NCBI RefSeq assembly: GCF_002149965.1 | Contig: NZ_MSQB01000006.1 | Location: 62,288-126,287, forward strand | Origin: Novosphingobium panipatense | GTDB lineage: Bacteria > Pseudomonadota > Alphaproteobacteria > Sphingomonadales > Sphingomonadaceae | Direction: 5' to 3' | Length of the DNA: 64,000 nucleotides | In this document: in pieces, positions 1 through 7,966 of the stretch | How the letters are laid out: the number at the start of each line of letters is the position of its first letter | Position numbering within the stretch: the stretch's first letter is position 1 | The notes under the pieces: generated by a model | What the model saw: the letters and a program-made list of their open reading frames with translations, nothing else | Told to the model about the DNA's origin: nothing | Databases searched by the model: none | Translations under genes and position numbers: made by a program

Positions 1-519
1 TTCCGGCGGGGGCGGCAGAAAGGCGGCGCTGATCTTCAGGACTTGTGCCACCAGCGTCGGATCGCCCGCGATCCAGTTGCCCATGACGATACGGCCGCCC
101 GGACGGCAGACCCGTACCATTTCCGCCGCAACGTCGTTCGGGCGCGGCGCGAACATGGCGCCGAAGATGCTGACCACCAGATCGAAACGGGCATCCTCGA
201 TACTGGTCAGGGCGGAGGCATCGCCTTCCACGAATTGCAGCTCGGTGAGGCCTTCCTCGCGGGCCCGGGCATTGCCTGCGGCCACGAGATTGGCGGCGAT
301 ATCGACGCCGAGCACATGCGCGCCCCGCCGGGCGGCGGGAACGGCGGTCGTGCCGTCACCGCAGCCGAGGTCGAGCACTTCCATGCCCGGCTGCGGCGCG
401 ATCCAGGCGACGAGTTCATCGCCGCTTTCCCGCATCGTCGCGGCAAGGCGTGTGAAATCACCCTTTTCCCATAGTGCTTTATTGGCGTTGATGGGGCTGT
501 GTGCCGTATCGTGCTGCAT
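1..519 (-). CDS. Class I SAM-dependent methyltransferase (3' end outside window)
   Basis: The gene starts at an ATG at 519 and runs off the left edge, leaving 173 codons. After about 40 residues comes the SAM-binding glycine motif I (VLDLGCGDGTTAVPAARRG), followed by the acidic ribose-binding segment (VLGVDIAANLV) and a motif III/IV region (DARFDLVVSIFGAMFAPRP). This is the Methyltransf_11/25-type Rossmann fold of small soluble methyltransferases. The substrate cannot be told: similar proteins methylate small metabolites, quinones or lipids. No neighbour gives a clue because the nearest gene (PRC-barrel protein) is also on the minus strand 126 bp upstream. Family assignment is firm; the specific role is unknown. 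Confidence 0.85.
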   Translation of the reverse strand, partial: MQHDTAHSPINANKALWEKGDFTRLAATMRESGDELVAWIAPQPGMEVLDLGCGDGTTAVPAARRGAHVLGVDIAANLVAAGNARAREEGLTELQFVEGDASALTSIEDARFDLVVSIFGAMFAPRPNDVAAEMVRVCRPGGRIVMGNWIAGDPTLVAQVLKISAAFLPPPPE

Positions 520-645
520 CCATACTCTCCATCGGCAAGCCATCTTGCGGGCTTGTCTTCGAGAATAGTACGATTTCATCGACAATGCTTGATGATTTAT
601 TGATTATTTCGTGACTATTTGGGGAAATGCAGGTCTGGGAACGCC

Positions 646-1248
646 TTATTTTCCGTAGCCGATATCCGACCAGTCGCTGCCGTCGAGCGGTGTGATCCGG
701 TCGAAGACGTCAGCCGGGATGCGCAGCCGTGCCTTGTCTCGTTCGAAGCAGACTTGCGAGGCCGGGACCGCGCGCAAGTCCTCCTCCAATCCGGCATCGC
801 TGGAACTGGCAATCACGAGGTGCCGGACTTTGCCGCTGCGGCATTCGAGCAGGGCTTCGACCGCCTTGCCTAGGTGCTTGCCGTGGCAGTCCTCGACCGG
901 CATCCCGGCAATCCCGTTCGCGCCGAACAGGGTGGGCGCCGAGGAGCGGCGGCTGGCCCGTTCTGCCGAGCGACCGCCTTGCTCGTAAGTGCTTTGTCGG
1001 CCCAGCCACCGCCATACGCCGAACGCGTTCACGAGGGTCAGGAAACCATTGGCGACGATCAGGCTCGTCTCCCCGGTGGACAGGCCCACGATGGTCCAGG
1101 CGATCGAACCGATGGTGAAGACGATGAAACCGAAACCGGTGAGACGCGCGCCCAGGTTGGAGGCCGTCATGATCGCGGCCAGCATGGTAGCGATCGGCGC
1201 TACCCATTCGGCAAAGTCGTTCAAGCCCGGCTCCTGTCTGCGCTCCAA
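646..1248 (-). CDS. Membrane protein with C-terminal PRC-barrel domain
   Basis: 200 residues. The N-terminal half has two or three hydrophobic stretches (about residues 14-70: ATMLAAIMTASNLGARL, GFGFIVFTIGSIAWTIVGL, IVANGFLTLVNAFGVW) and so is membrane embedded. The C-terminal part (about 110-195) begins with GIAGMPVEDCHGKHLGKAVEALLE and continues to VIASSSDAGLEEDLRAVP, the pattern of PRC-barrel domains ('G..V.D..G..lG.v.d'), a small beta-barrel that binds partner proteins or substrates. PRC-barrel proteins of this type are common in sphingomonads and often stress-linked, but no function is known for this one. It stands alone between the methyltransferase and the L,D-transpeptidase. Confidence 0.7.
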   Translation of the reverse strand: MERRQEPGLNDFAEWVAPIATMLAAIMTASNLGARLTGFGFIVFTIGSIAWTIVGLSTGETSLIVANGFLTLVNAFGVWRWLGRQSTYEQGGRSAERASRRSSAPTLFGANGIAGMPVEDCHGKHLGKAVEALLECRSGKVRHLVIASSSDAGLEEDLRAVPASQVCFERDKARLRIPADVFDRITPLDGSDWSDIGYGK

Positions 1249-1272
1249 CCCATTGCCCGGCCCGCTGTTCCC

Positions 1273-2730
1273 TTACGGGCCGACGTCGCCGCCGCGTCCC
1301 TTCAGGCGATGGCCCTGACCTTCGGCAAACCCAAGCGCAGTCGCGACGCGCTCATTCCAGCCATAAGGGTCCGCGCGGACCACCGGATCGCCTTTGTCGT
1401 CGAACAGAACGGTCTGGTAGAGCAGACGCACCGGGATCTCGCGCGGCAAAGGCACGAAGGTCTCCTTGCCGGTTGCCCTTGCGCGGTTCCATTCGTCGAT
1501 CACGCCTTCGTTGCGGGCCAGCATCTCGGCAAAGCCCAGCGCGTCTTCCACGCGCACGCAGCCGTGGCTCCGCTGGCGCTGCACTTCCTGGAACAGTTGC
1601 TTGGCGGGCGTGTCGTGCAGGTAGATCTGGTGCTCGTTCTTCATGTCGAACTTGACGAGGCCGAGCGAGTTCTTCGGCCCCGGCTGCTGCACGATCCATC
1701 CGTTCTTCCACGCCATGTTGTTGCGGGCTAGGTAGGCACTGCCTTTCCCGGCGATCTCCTTGTTCTGGATCGAACGCGGTACCGTCCAGGTGGGGTTGGC
1801 GACGAGCCGGTAGATCGGCGATCCCAGTTGCGGCGTCTCGTTCTCGGGCTCGCCGACGACGACCTTGCGGGTATCTGCCACCTTGCCATCGCGCCAATAC
1901 GTGAGGCGGCCCGAGGCGATGTTGACGTCTATGCGCGTTTCCGGCGCCTGGCGCTCCAGCCAGCGCATGCGCTCCATGGCGACGGCAATGGCACGGGCGC
2001 GTTCGGCATCGGAAAGGTTGAGGATCTCCAGCGCGTCCTTGCCGATCACGCCGTCCGGCTTGATCCCGAAGTCGGCCTGCATCTGCCGCACCGCCTGCAC
2101 CATGGGGGGCGTGTAGCGGTCTCCCTGTGCATCCTTTTCGTCCAGATAGTCGGATGCCACGAGCTGGCGCGCAATGAGCGGTATACGGGGATCGGTCGCG
2201 CCGGGATCGAGCGGCTCGCTTTTCTCAGGAATGGCGGGTGCGGGTGCGTCCTGCGACTTGCGGAGCGAGAGATAGGCCCTGGACAGGCTGCGATAGCCAT
2301 CGCCCTGCGGGGCAAGGCCATCGAGCCAGTTCCCGAGCTTCCCGGCCTTGAGCGCCTGTGCGAGGGCGGGAAGCAGGTCGCCGCTGGGGCGGGGGACGGT
2401 GTAGATATCGTAGAGCTTGCCGGGATCGCTCGCGCCGCGGGCCAGCGCCCGGGCATAGCGCAGCGCCGCCTCGGTCAGGGCGCGGTCGCCTTCGGCGGTG
2501 CCGGGCTTGCCGTTTGCGGAAAAGGCCATGTGGTCGAGCCCATGGACGGCACGTCCATCGATGGCGGCGCGCAAGTCGCGAAGGCCCGCCTCGTTCCAGC
2601 GCACCTCCTCGATGCTGACGGGAGAGGGCGGAGCCTCGGGTGCCTGCGAGGAACTGTTGCAACCCGCCAGAGCAACGGTGAGGGCCAGCAGCGGCGGTAC
2701 GATAAGGCCGTTGTAGACGCGGATAGGCAC
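1273..2730 (-). CDS. L,D-transpeptidase, lipoprotein (YcbB/LdtD-like)
   Basis: Predicted peptidoglycan L,D-transpeptidase that would form 3-3 cross-links or attach proteins to the wall in the periplasm. A GTG start at 2730 is preferred: an AAAGGAG ribosome site lies 6 nt upstream, and the protein then begins with a short signal peptide ending in a lipobox (ALTVALAGC). Mid-protein is a peptidoglycan-binding repeat (MQADFGIKPDGVIGKDALEILN). The C-terminal YkuD domain has the catalytic signature: an upstream His (IYLHDTPAKQLF) and SHGCVRVED with the nucleophile Cys and Arg. Length of about 485 aa fits the large YcbB class with an extra scaffold domain. A longer reading from 2817 is possible but has no signal at its N-terminus. 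Confidence 0.9.
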   Translation of the reverse strand: MPIRVYNGLIVPPLLALTVALAGCNSSSQAPEAPPSPVSIEEVRWNEAGLRDLRAAIDGRAVHGLDHMAFSANGKPGTAEGDRALTEAALRYARALARGASDPGKLYDIYTVPRPSGDLLPALAQALKAGKLGNWLDGLAPQGDGYRSLSRAYLSLRKSQDAPAPAIPEKSEPLDPGATDPRIPLIARQLVASDYLDEKDAQGDRYTPPMVQAVRQMQADFGIKPDGVIGKDALEILNLSDAERARAIAVAMERMRWLERQAPETRIDVNIASGRLTYWRDGKVADTRKVVVGEPENETPQLGSPIYRLVANPTWTVPRSIQNKEIAGKGSAYLARNNMAWKNGWIVQQPGPKNSLGLVKFDMKNEHQIYLHDTPAKQLFQEVQRQRSHGCVRVEDALGFAEMLARNEGVIDEWNRARATGKETFVPLPREIPVRLLYQTVLFDDKGDPVVRADPYGWNERVATALGFAEGQGHRLKGRGGDVGP

Positions 2731-3109
2731 GCGGATCTCCTTTAAAGACCTTTGTATCAACGGCGTAGCCCCGAGGATGTTGCACCCCCGTCCGGGAAAG
2801 ACGATGCGGACCCGCAAACCGCGGCTTCCGGCGCTTCGGTGCCCCCTGACTGTGGCGCGCTAGCCAGCACGACGGAAAGTGCCGGGGGTGCAGTCCGTCG
2901 CGTTGCGATCTGGGTCGCACGTTCGGGGGTTTGATGAAAAAGCTGGTTATCGCAGCGGCTCTGCCGTTGGCCGTCGCGCAGGGAGCGTAGGCGGCGGAGC
3001 AGGACGACTGAAAGTACGGCCCGACCGCCTACCCGCAGGTGCCGGTAATTGGTCGGGCGGCCCCATCTCAGCGTTCATCGCCGAGGAAGAAAATATCCTC
3101 CAAGGCTTG
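2731..3109. other. Intergenic region between L,D-transpeptidase and mesD
   Basis: 379 bp. On the plus strand it holds the remnant of a small secreted-protein gene (2934 onward, separate entry). The part at 2731-2930 should contain the promoter of the minus-strand L,D-transpeptidase, but I cannot point to clear -35/-10 boxes. Confidence 0.5.
2934..3056 (+). pseudogene. Remnant of a small secreted protein gene (two stop codons)
   Basis: An ATG at 2934 opens a textbook signal peptide (MKKLVIAAALPLAVAQGA), which is cut by TAG at 2988-2990. In the same frame the reading continues AAEQDD, is cut again by TGA at 3009-3011, and goes on KYGPTAYPQVPVIG. Both stops are one G-to-A change from TGG, so an ancestral 'QGAWAAEQDDWKYGPTA' is plausible. 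No identifiable domain remains, and the right boundary is arbitrary. It could also be a functionless chance ORF; the signal peptide followed by an in-frame mature-like sequence favours decay. Confidence 0.4.
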
Positions 3110-4138
3110 TCAGGCCGAGAGTTCCTTACGGACGATCGCCGCCCCGGCCGCCAGAGCTTCCAGCTTGCCGCGCGCCACGCGGCGTGACAGGGGCGCCATG
3201 CCGCAGTTCGTGGAGGGATAGAGCTTGTCGGCATCTACAAACTGAAGTGCCTCGCGCAGCGTTTCGGCGACTTCCTCCGGCGTCTCGATGGTGTCCGTAG
3301 CCACATCGATCGCGCCGATCATCACCTTCTTGCCCCGGATCAGTTCGATAAGGTCCATCGGGACGTGGGAGTGGTGGCATTCCAGGGAAATGATGTCGAT
3401 CCTGGACTTCTGCAGATTGGGGAAGGTTTCCTCATACTGCCTCCATTCCGAACCCAGGGTCTTCTTCCAGTCCGTATTCGCTTTTATGCCGTAGCCGTAA
3501 CAGATGTGGACCGCCGTTTCGCACTTCAGGCCTTCGGCGGCTTTCTCCAGCGTGGCGATGCCCCAGTCGTTCGCTTCGTCGAAGAACACGTTGAACGCCG
3601 GTTCGTCGAACTGGATGATGTCCACGCCCGTGGCTTCCAGTTCCCTGGCTTCCTGATTGAGGATGGTGGCGAATTCCCAGGCCAGCTTTTCGCGGCTCCG
3701 GTAATGGGCATCGTAAAGCGTATCGATCATCGTCATGGGGCCTGGGAGCGTCCATTTGATCGGCTGATCGGTCTGCGCGCGCAGATAGCGGGCGTCATCG
3801 ACAAAAACCGATTTCGGACGCGCGACCGCGCCGACGACCGTCGGCACGCTGGCATCGTAGCGATTGCGGATCCTGACGGTCTCGCGCTTCTCGAAATCGA
3901 CACCGCTGAGATGCTCGATGAAGGTCGTGACGAAATGCTGCCGCGTCTGTTCGCCATCGCCGACGATGTCGATACCCGCCTGTCGCTGATCGTCCACAGC
4001 CAAGCGCAGGGCATCCTGCTTGCCTTCGATCAATTCCTGATCCTGCAATTTCCAGGGTGACCAGAGCGTCTCGGGTTGAGCGAGCCAGGACGGTTTGGGC
4101 AGACTGCCTGCGGTCGAAGTGGGCAACAGTACTTTCAT
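3110..4138 (-). CDS. mesD: Core methionine synthase MesD (MetE C-terminal-domain type)
   Basis: A 342-aa protein covering only the catalytic MetE-like barrel, without the N-terminal folate domain of full MetE (about 750 aa). It should methylate homocysteine to methionine. Zinc/homocysteine-site motifs are visible: HICYG around residue 210, FDEPAFN mid-protein, and NCGMAPLS near the end supplying the last Cys. The start is the ATG at 4138 (MKVLLPTSTAGSLPKPSW), not an upstream codon. It follows the DUF1852 gene with a 26-bp gap. That pairing is what I recall for MesD, a folate-independent methionine synthase family needing MesX; the methyl donor is not established in my knowledge. A B12 riboswitch heads the operon, as expected for a B12-independent enzyme. 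Confidence 0.88.
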   Translation of the reverse strand: MKVLLPTSTAGSLPKPSWLAQPETLWSPWKLQDQELIEGKQDALRLAVDDQRQAGIDIVGDGEQTRQHFVTTFIEHLSGVDFEKRETVRIRNRYDASVPTVVGAVARPKSVFVDDARYLRAQTDQPIKWTLPGPMTMIDTLYDAHYRSREKLAWEFATILNQEARELEATGVDIIQFDEPAFNVFFDEANDWGIATLEKAAEGLKCETAVHICYGYGIKANTDWKKTLGSEWRQYEETFPNLQKSRIDIISLECHHSHVPMDLIELIRGKKVMIGAIDVATDTIETPEEVAETLREALQFVDADKLYPSTNCGMAPLSRRVARGKLEALAAGAAIVRKELSA

Positions 4139-4164
4139 GATGGATAACCTTGTATTCTGCAGTG

Positions 4165-5151
4165 TCAAAGGGCGTATTCTGCGGACCATTGCGCAAGAAT
4201 ATCCTGGTACGGCTTGATGAAGTTCTCTTCGGCGAACCTGCCCTGCTCAATCGCGAGGCGGCTTCGTTCTTCGCGGTCATAGACGATCAGCGTAGACGAA
4301 TAGTCATTGTGCTTCAGGCTGGGCCGGAAGCATTTTCCCGCCGCTGCATTGGCGTTGTAGATCTCCGGCCTGTAGATCTTCTGGAACGATTCCATCGTGC
4401 TGATCGTGCCGATCAATTCAAGATTGGTGTAATCGCCAAGCAAGTCACCGGTGAAATAAAAAGCCATGGGTGCGGCGCTGCCCCTGGGCATGAAATAGCG
4501 CGCCTTCATCCCCATCTTTTCGAAGTATTCGTCGGTGGAGGAAAACGCACTCTGCCGATATTCCACCCCCAGGACGGGATGATGATTTTCCGTCCGATGA
4601 TAAGTCCGGCTGCTCGATACGCTCAGGCAGATGACAGGGGGCTTCCTGAAATTAGCTTTGTATGCGTCAGAGCTCACGAAGTGCCTGAACAGATTGCCAT
4701 GAAGGGTGCCAAAACCATCCGGCGCTGCGAACGCGGTCCTGCCTCTGTTGTACTCTGCCAGTACCACGCTGAAGTCGTAATCGCGCACGTAGGAGGAGAA
4801 GTTGTTTCCAGCGATACCTTCGATGCGGGTATCGGCTTCACGATCGATAATACCTGTCTTCAGAATTTCTATCATGGGAAACGATTTACTGCTGGCATCG
4901 CCTCCGATACTCATCTCGACGGATATGATATCGAGTTCCACGCCATAGCGATTGCCATCGGGATTGTCCCAATCGGCCAGGTCGTTGAAGCGGTTGTCGA
5001 TCATCTTCAGGGCATTACGCAAGTTTTCCTGGCGATTGTCGCCTCTGGCCAGATTGGCAAAGTTTGTCGTGATGCGCGTATTGTCGGAGGGACGATAATC
5101 CTCGTCGAAGCGAATGCCCTTGATCGCGAAGGTCAGATCTTTGCTTGTCAT
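4165..5151 (-). CDS. mesX: MesX (DUF1852), partner of MesD
   Basis: The 328-aa protein from the ATG at 5151 (MTSKDLTFAIKGIRFDEDY) belongs to the DUF1852 family; its features include the conserved opening and the segment NNFSSYVRDYDFSVVLAEYNRGRTAF (split here only by eye). DUF1852 genes sit beside single-domain MetE homologues, and MesX was reported, as I recall, to be required for MesD activity, possibly in an oxygen-dependent reaction. No known cofactor motif is evident. It is the first gene after the riboswitch and is followed 26 bp later by mesD, so they form an operon. An N-terminal extension to 5244 is open but lies in the leader and looks non-coding. Confidence 0.88.
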   Translation of the reverse strand: MTSKDLTFAIKGIRFDEDYRPSDNTRITTNFANLARGDNRQENLRNALKMIDNRFNDLADWDNPDGNRYGVELDIISVEMSIGGDASSKSFPMIEILKTGIIDREADTRIEGIAGNNFSSYVRDYDFSVVLAEYNRGRTAFAAPDGFGTLHGNLFRHFVSSDAYKANFRKPPVICLSVSSSRTYHRTENHHPVLGVEYRQSAFSSTDEYFEKMGMKARYFMPRGSAAPMAFYFTGDLLGDYTNLELIGTISTMESFQKIYRPEIYNANAAAGKCFRPSLKHNDYSSTLIVYDREERSRLAIEQGRFAEENFIKPYQDILAQWSAEYAL

Positions 5152-5546
5152 GATCGGCTGTCCTGATGAAGCGCGATTGAATCGGTCTTTCGGCGCGCCC
5201 GTGTCGACGCGGGGAAGGGCGGGATCGGCGTGGTTTACAGGCATGCGAGGTTTCCTTCGGCCCGGCGCATGCGCCGTCCGTCGTTGCTGTTCGGAAATGA
5301 AACGGGTTTGCGGCGCGCCGCGTCAGGCGGCGATCAGCCCCAAGGCTCGGCGCGCGGGCGCATTCGTCGGTATGGACCGAGACGGAAAAGGATTGGAGAC
5401 ATCAACCGATCACCTGCTGTTGACGGGCGAAGGGCCGAAGGAAGAGCGCGCTCGATATGCACAACGGGTCATGGCGCCACGCCACGAAGCCTGCTTCAAG
5501 CGCGATCCACCGGAGGAACCCCCGTCCGAGGAACGTTATAGCGCCG

Positions 5547-5740
5547 AAGGCAGGTCTCCTGGCTTGCGGGTCATCGCGGCGGTTCCGGCCTTCCCGAGCT
5601 TCTTGCAAAAGCCCAGTGACACGAAATGGAACCGCTACTCGCCGCTTACAGTTGCGGGGGCAGCGCCGGACTCTGCCCCAAAAGGCACCACCGGCTTCCC
5701 GTCTTAGCCCCGCGATCATGCCTGACGCGGGGAACCTCGA
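5547..5740 (-). ncRNA. Cobalamin riboswitch
   Basis: Read on the minus strand, the conserved elements appear in the usual order: GGTTCCCCGCG and GACGGGAAGCCGGTG, then CCCGCAACTGTAAGCGG (core J-region), GTCACTGG, GGGAAGGCCGG, and the terminal B12-box GCCAGGAGACCTGCC at about 5549-5563. This is a complete class-I AdoCbl/MeCbl aptamer. It lies in the leader of mesX-mesD, so cobalamin would be expected to switch the operon off. This makes physiological sense because the operon replaces B12-dependent MetH. Confidence 0.95.
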
Positions 5741-5747
5741 CAGGCTC

Positions 5748-5776
5748 ATTCAACACCTTCAGAGGTTTCCTGTCAA
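5748..5776 (-). promoter_or_regulatory. Probable mesX-mesD promoter
   Basis: On the minus strand a perfect -35 TTGACA (5776-5771) is followed by a 17-nt spacer and TTGAAT (5753-5748, 4 of 6 matches to the -10 consensus). Transcription would start near 5741, right at the 5' edge of the riboswitch. The first T of the -35 is the last base of the 32-bp palindrome. Confidence 0.6.
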
Positions 5777-5807
5777 GCATCATATAAAGATATCTTTATA
5801 TGATGCT
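5776..5807. promoter_or_regulatory. Perfect 32-bp palindrome, likely operator
   Basis: Half-site AGCATCATATAAAGAT is followed directly by its exact reverse complement, giving 32 bp of perfect dyad symmetry centred at 5791/5792. The core ATAAAGATATCTTTAT resembles operators of ArsR-family methionine-cycle regulators such as SahR/SamR, as far as I recall; this is inference. It abuts the -35 of mesX-mesD, a position suited to a repressor or activator, giving transcriptional control on top of the riboswitch. Confidence 0.6.
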
Positions 5808-5929
5808 GGGCGCGAGCGGGCTGAAAAGTCGGCATGTTGTGACTGCTTGAGACGGCAGCGTCGCGCTTTAATTAACATAATCTATATTATCGTCTATATG
5901 ATCTTGAGTCCCTCACATGAAAACGCCGC

Positions 5930-6892
5930 TCAGATCCCGGCCGCCGAATTGTTGCCGCCCCCGCTCGAACGAAACAGGCGCGAGCGTGATATAAAGCGCC
6001 ATAGAGCGTGCGGATGGCGAGCGGCCAGTGAAGCGAATGCAGGCCATTGTCCGGTGCGGCGCAGTTCGCCAAGGCGGTGGGCGTCGGCGTAAAGGACCTG
6101 CCAGCGCCGGCCTTGCAGAAGGGTTCCCATCGTCGAGGAATCGATGGTCTCGCCATAGTCCGCAATCAGGCTGTCCATGATCTCGACGCGGGTTTGCGGC
6201 GTGAACCGCGTGCGGGTGCCCTGGGACCGCGCACCGCTCACCTGGCCCAGCTGCGTCGTGTAGACATAGAAACCCCGGCGATCGAGAATGCCGCGAGCGC
6301 CTGACAGCAGGCAGCGCGCATAGAGATCGAAGTCCTCGGCGAAGCGCAGTCGCTCCGAATAACGCAAGGCGTTATCCATGATGAAGGCACGGCGCATCAT
6401 GGGCTTTAGAAAGCCGAACTTGAGCGGCGATCCCGGCCTTTCGGCATGGATCAGTTCCGAGATCGAGACCGGCGATATGCCGGTATGCTGGAAGGACTGG
6501 CCGGTTTCCTTGCCCTCCTGATCGTCGTAGTAGATCAGGCCGTCGAACACGAAATCCGCAGCGCGTTCTTCTGCGAGCGCGGTCAAGACCGCAAGGCGTT
6601 CCGGCTTGAAGGCATCGTCCGCATCGAGGATGGCAAGCCACTCGCCGCGGGCCTCACCGATGCCGATATTGCGGGCGACACTGGGGCCGCCGTTGCACGC
6701 GGTTCGCAGGTTCCGCACGCGCGGATCGCGCTGCGACCATTCGCGCAGGCGCTCGGCGGTATCGTCGGTCGAGCAATCGTCGATCGCTAGAAGCTCCCAA
6801 TCCTGGAAGGTCTGGTCGCGCAAGCTGCCGATCGCCCGGTCCAGAAAGGCCGAGGCATTGTAGCATGGCATGATGACCGAAACCTGGGGCAT
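5930..6892 (-). CDS. Family 2 glycosyltransferase
   Basis: A 320-aa GT-A fold enzyme. The N-terminus is the classical GT2 nucleotide-binding start (VSVIMPCYNASAFLDRAIGSL, with LLAIDDCSTDDTAERL), followed by the metal-binding WLAILDADDAF. The acceptor part has RFAEDFDLYARCL, with the ED motif of the catalytic base. There are no membrane spans, so it acts on cytoplasmic, lipid-linked sugar intermediates. It is the last gene of a minus-strand run of glycosylation genes (10898 down to 5930) and lies 54 bp after the phosphoribosyltransferase-HAD gene. Donor and acceptor sugars cannot be predicted. Confidence 0.85.
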   Translation of the reverse strand: MPQVSVIMPCYNASAFLDRAIGSLRDQTFQDWELLAIDDCSTDDTAERLREWSQRDPRVRNLRTACNGGPSVARNIGIGEARGEWLAILDADDAFKPERLAVLTALAEERAADFVFDGLIYYDDQEGKETGQSFQHTGISPVSISELIHAERPGSPLKFGFLKPMMRRAFIMDNALRYSERLRFAEDFDLYARCLLSGARGILDRRGFYVYTTQLGQVSGARSQGTRTRFTPQTRVEIMDSLIADYGETIDSSTMGTLLQGRRWQVLYADAHRLGELRRTGQWPAFASLAARHPHALWRFISRSRLFRSSGGGNNSAAGI

Positions 6893-6946
6893 GCAATCTC
6901 CGCTTTTATCAATGGGCCTTGATCAATTGGCATTGCCCGCCCTGCT

Positions 6947-7942
6947 CTAACCGTGCCCTCGCAGGCTGCGCTTGATATTCGCGATCGTCCGGTCGCCCAG
7001 AATGCCGAAAGCGGCGGCCTTGACCAGACGTTTCACGGCACCGCTCTTCGTCTCGTTGCGGCGAATGTAGCTGCGCCGCGCGGCGGAAGTGTCGCCGGGC
7101 CAGACCATCCGTTGCCCTTCTATGCTGAGTACCGGGCGTTCGCTCAATTCGGCTATTTCCTGCGCCTGCCTGTCTTCGCTTTCCACGAAGAGGCCCGCGC
7201 CCGTCTTCACATAGACCGAGGCCTTGAAGCTGGCATGGGCGCGCTGGCGCCGTCGTTCCTCGGCGGACGGCAGGTCCAGCATCCACAGATGCTCGTACTT
7301 CACGCCGTTTTCGGCAAGCCAGCGCTCGGTCTCGGGGCGGTATTTCTCGAGCCTGCTGGTCACGAGGTGCTTAATCGGCACATTCGCGCGCAGCAACGGC
7401 TTCGCGGTCAGCAGGAAAGCGCGATACTTTTCGCCATCGTCGTTCTGCGCATGCTCCGGGTCGTGGCAGAGGATCCCGTCGATGTCGAAGCAGGCGTCGG
7501 CGAGGCGCTTGTGGCGCATCAGGTTCCATTCGAAGATGCGCGGAGACGGCACTGCCTCGAAAACCAGGTCGGCATCCTCGTGGACCGCCTTGGTGCCGTA
7601 AACGGCGAGGTAGGTCGTGGGAACGTCCGGCGCGATCGCCCTCACCCGTGCCTGGACATCGCGCATGGATTCGCCAGAGGCGATGCTGTCGTCCACGATG
7701 AGGACGCGTCTCGGCCGCACATTGCCATCGATCGTCTCGCGGGCAGTACGCCCCAGGGTGGGCGCCCTTCCCTCAAGGTAGCTTTCCAGATCCAGCAGGG
7801 GCTTGTGAAGCTGAACCGCCAGGAGGTTGGCGGGCAACAGGCCGCTGCGTGGGATGCCCACGATCAGGTCGACGTCTTCGGGTATGGCGTGGGCGTTGAA
7901 GAACACGGTTTCCGCCAGATCCGCGAACGAGCGATATTCCAT
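6947..7942 (-). CDS. Phosphoribosyltransferase-HAD fusion protein
   Basis: 331 aa. The N-terminal half is a type I phosphoribosyltransferase: LIVGIPRSGLLPANLLA, then the PRPP loop RRVLIVDDSIASGESM at about residues 78-93. The second half (from about 150) looks like a HAD-type phosphatase: ACFDIDGILCHDPE carries the DxD catalytic motif, with later LVTSRLEKYRPET as motif II-like segment. Such PRTase-HAD proteins turn up inside polysaccharide loci; a role in making an unusual ribosyl or ribosyl-phosphate donor is possible but unproven. It sits between two glycosyltransferases on the same strand. Confidence 0.75.
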   Translation of the reverse strand: MEYRSFADLAETVFFNAHAIPEDVDLIVGIPRSGLLPANLLAVQLHKPLLDLESYLEGRAPTLGRTARETIDGNVRPRRVLIVDDSIASGESMRDVQARVRAIAPDVPTTYLAVYGTKAVHEDADLVFEAVPSPRIFEWNLMRHKRLADACFDIDGILCHDPEHAQNDDGEKYRAFLLTAKPLLRANVPIKHLVTSRLEKYRPETERWLAENGVKYEHLWMLDLPSAEERRRQRAHASFKASVYVKTGAGLFVESEDRQAQEIAELSERPVLSIEGQRMVWPGDTSAARRSYIRRNETKSGAVKRLVKAAAFGILGDRTIANIKRSLRGHG

Positions 7943-7966
7943 GGCTTATTCCTCGAAATGGCAGGA

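Larger units (their letters stand above)
5152..5929. other. mesX leader and upstream region
   Basis: 778 bp without protein genes. It contains, reading along the minus strand, a 32-bp palindrome, a -35/-10 promoter, a cobalamin riboswitch and about 395 nt of leader before mesX. The stretch 5808-5929, between the palindrome and the end of the next gene, is AT-rich in places, with nothing I recognise. Confidence 0.7.
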
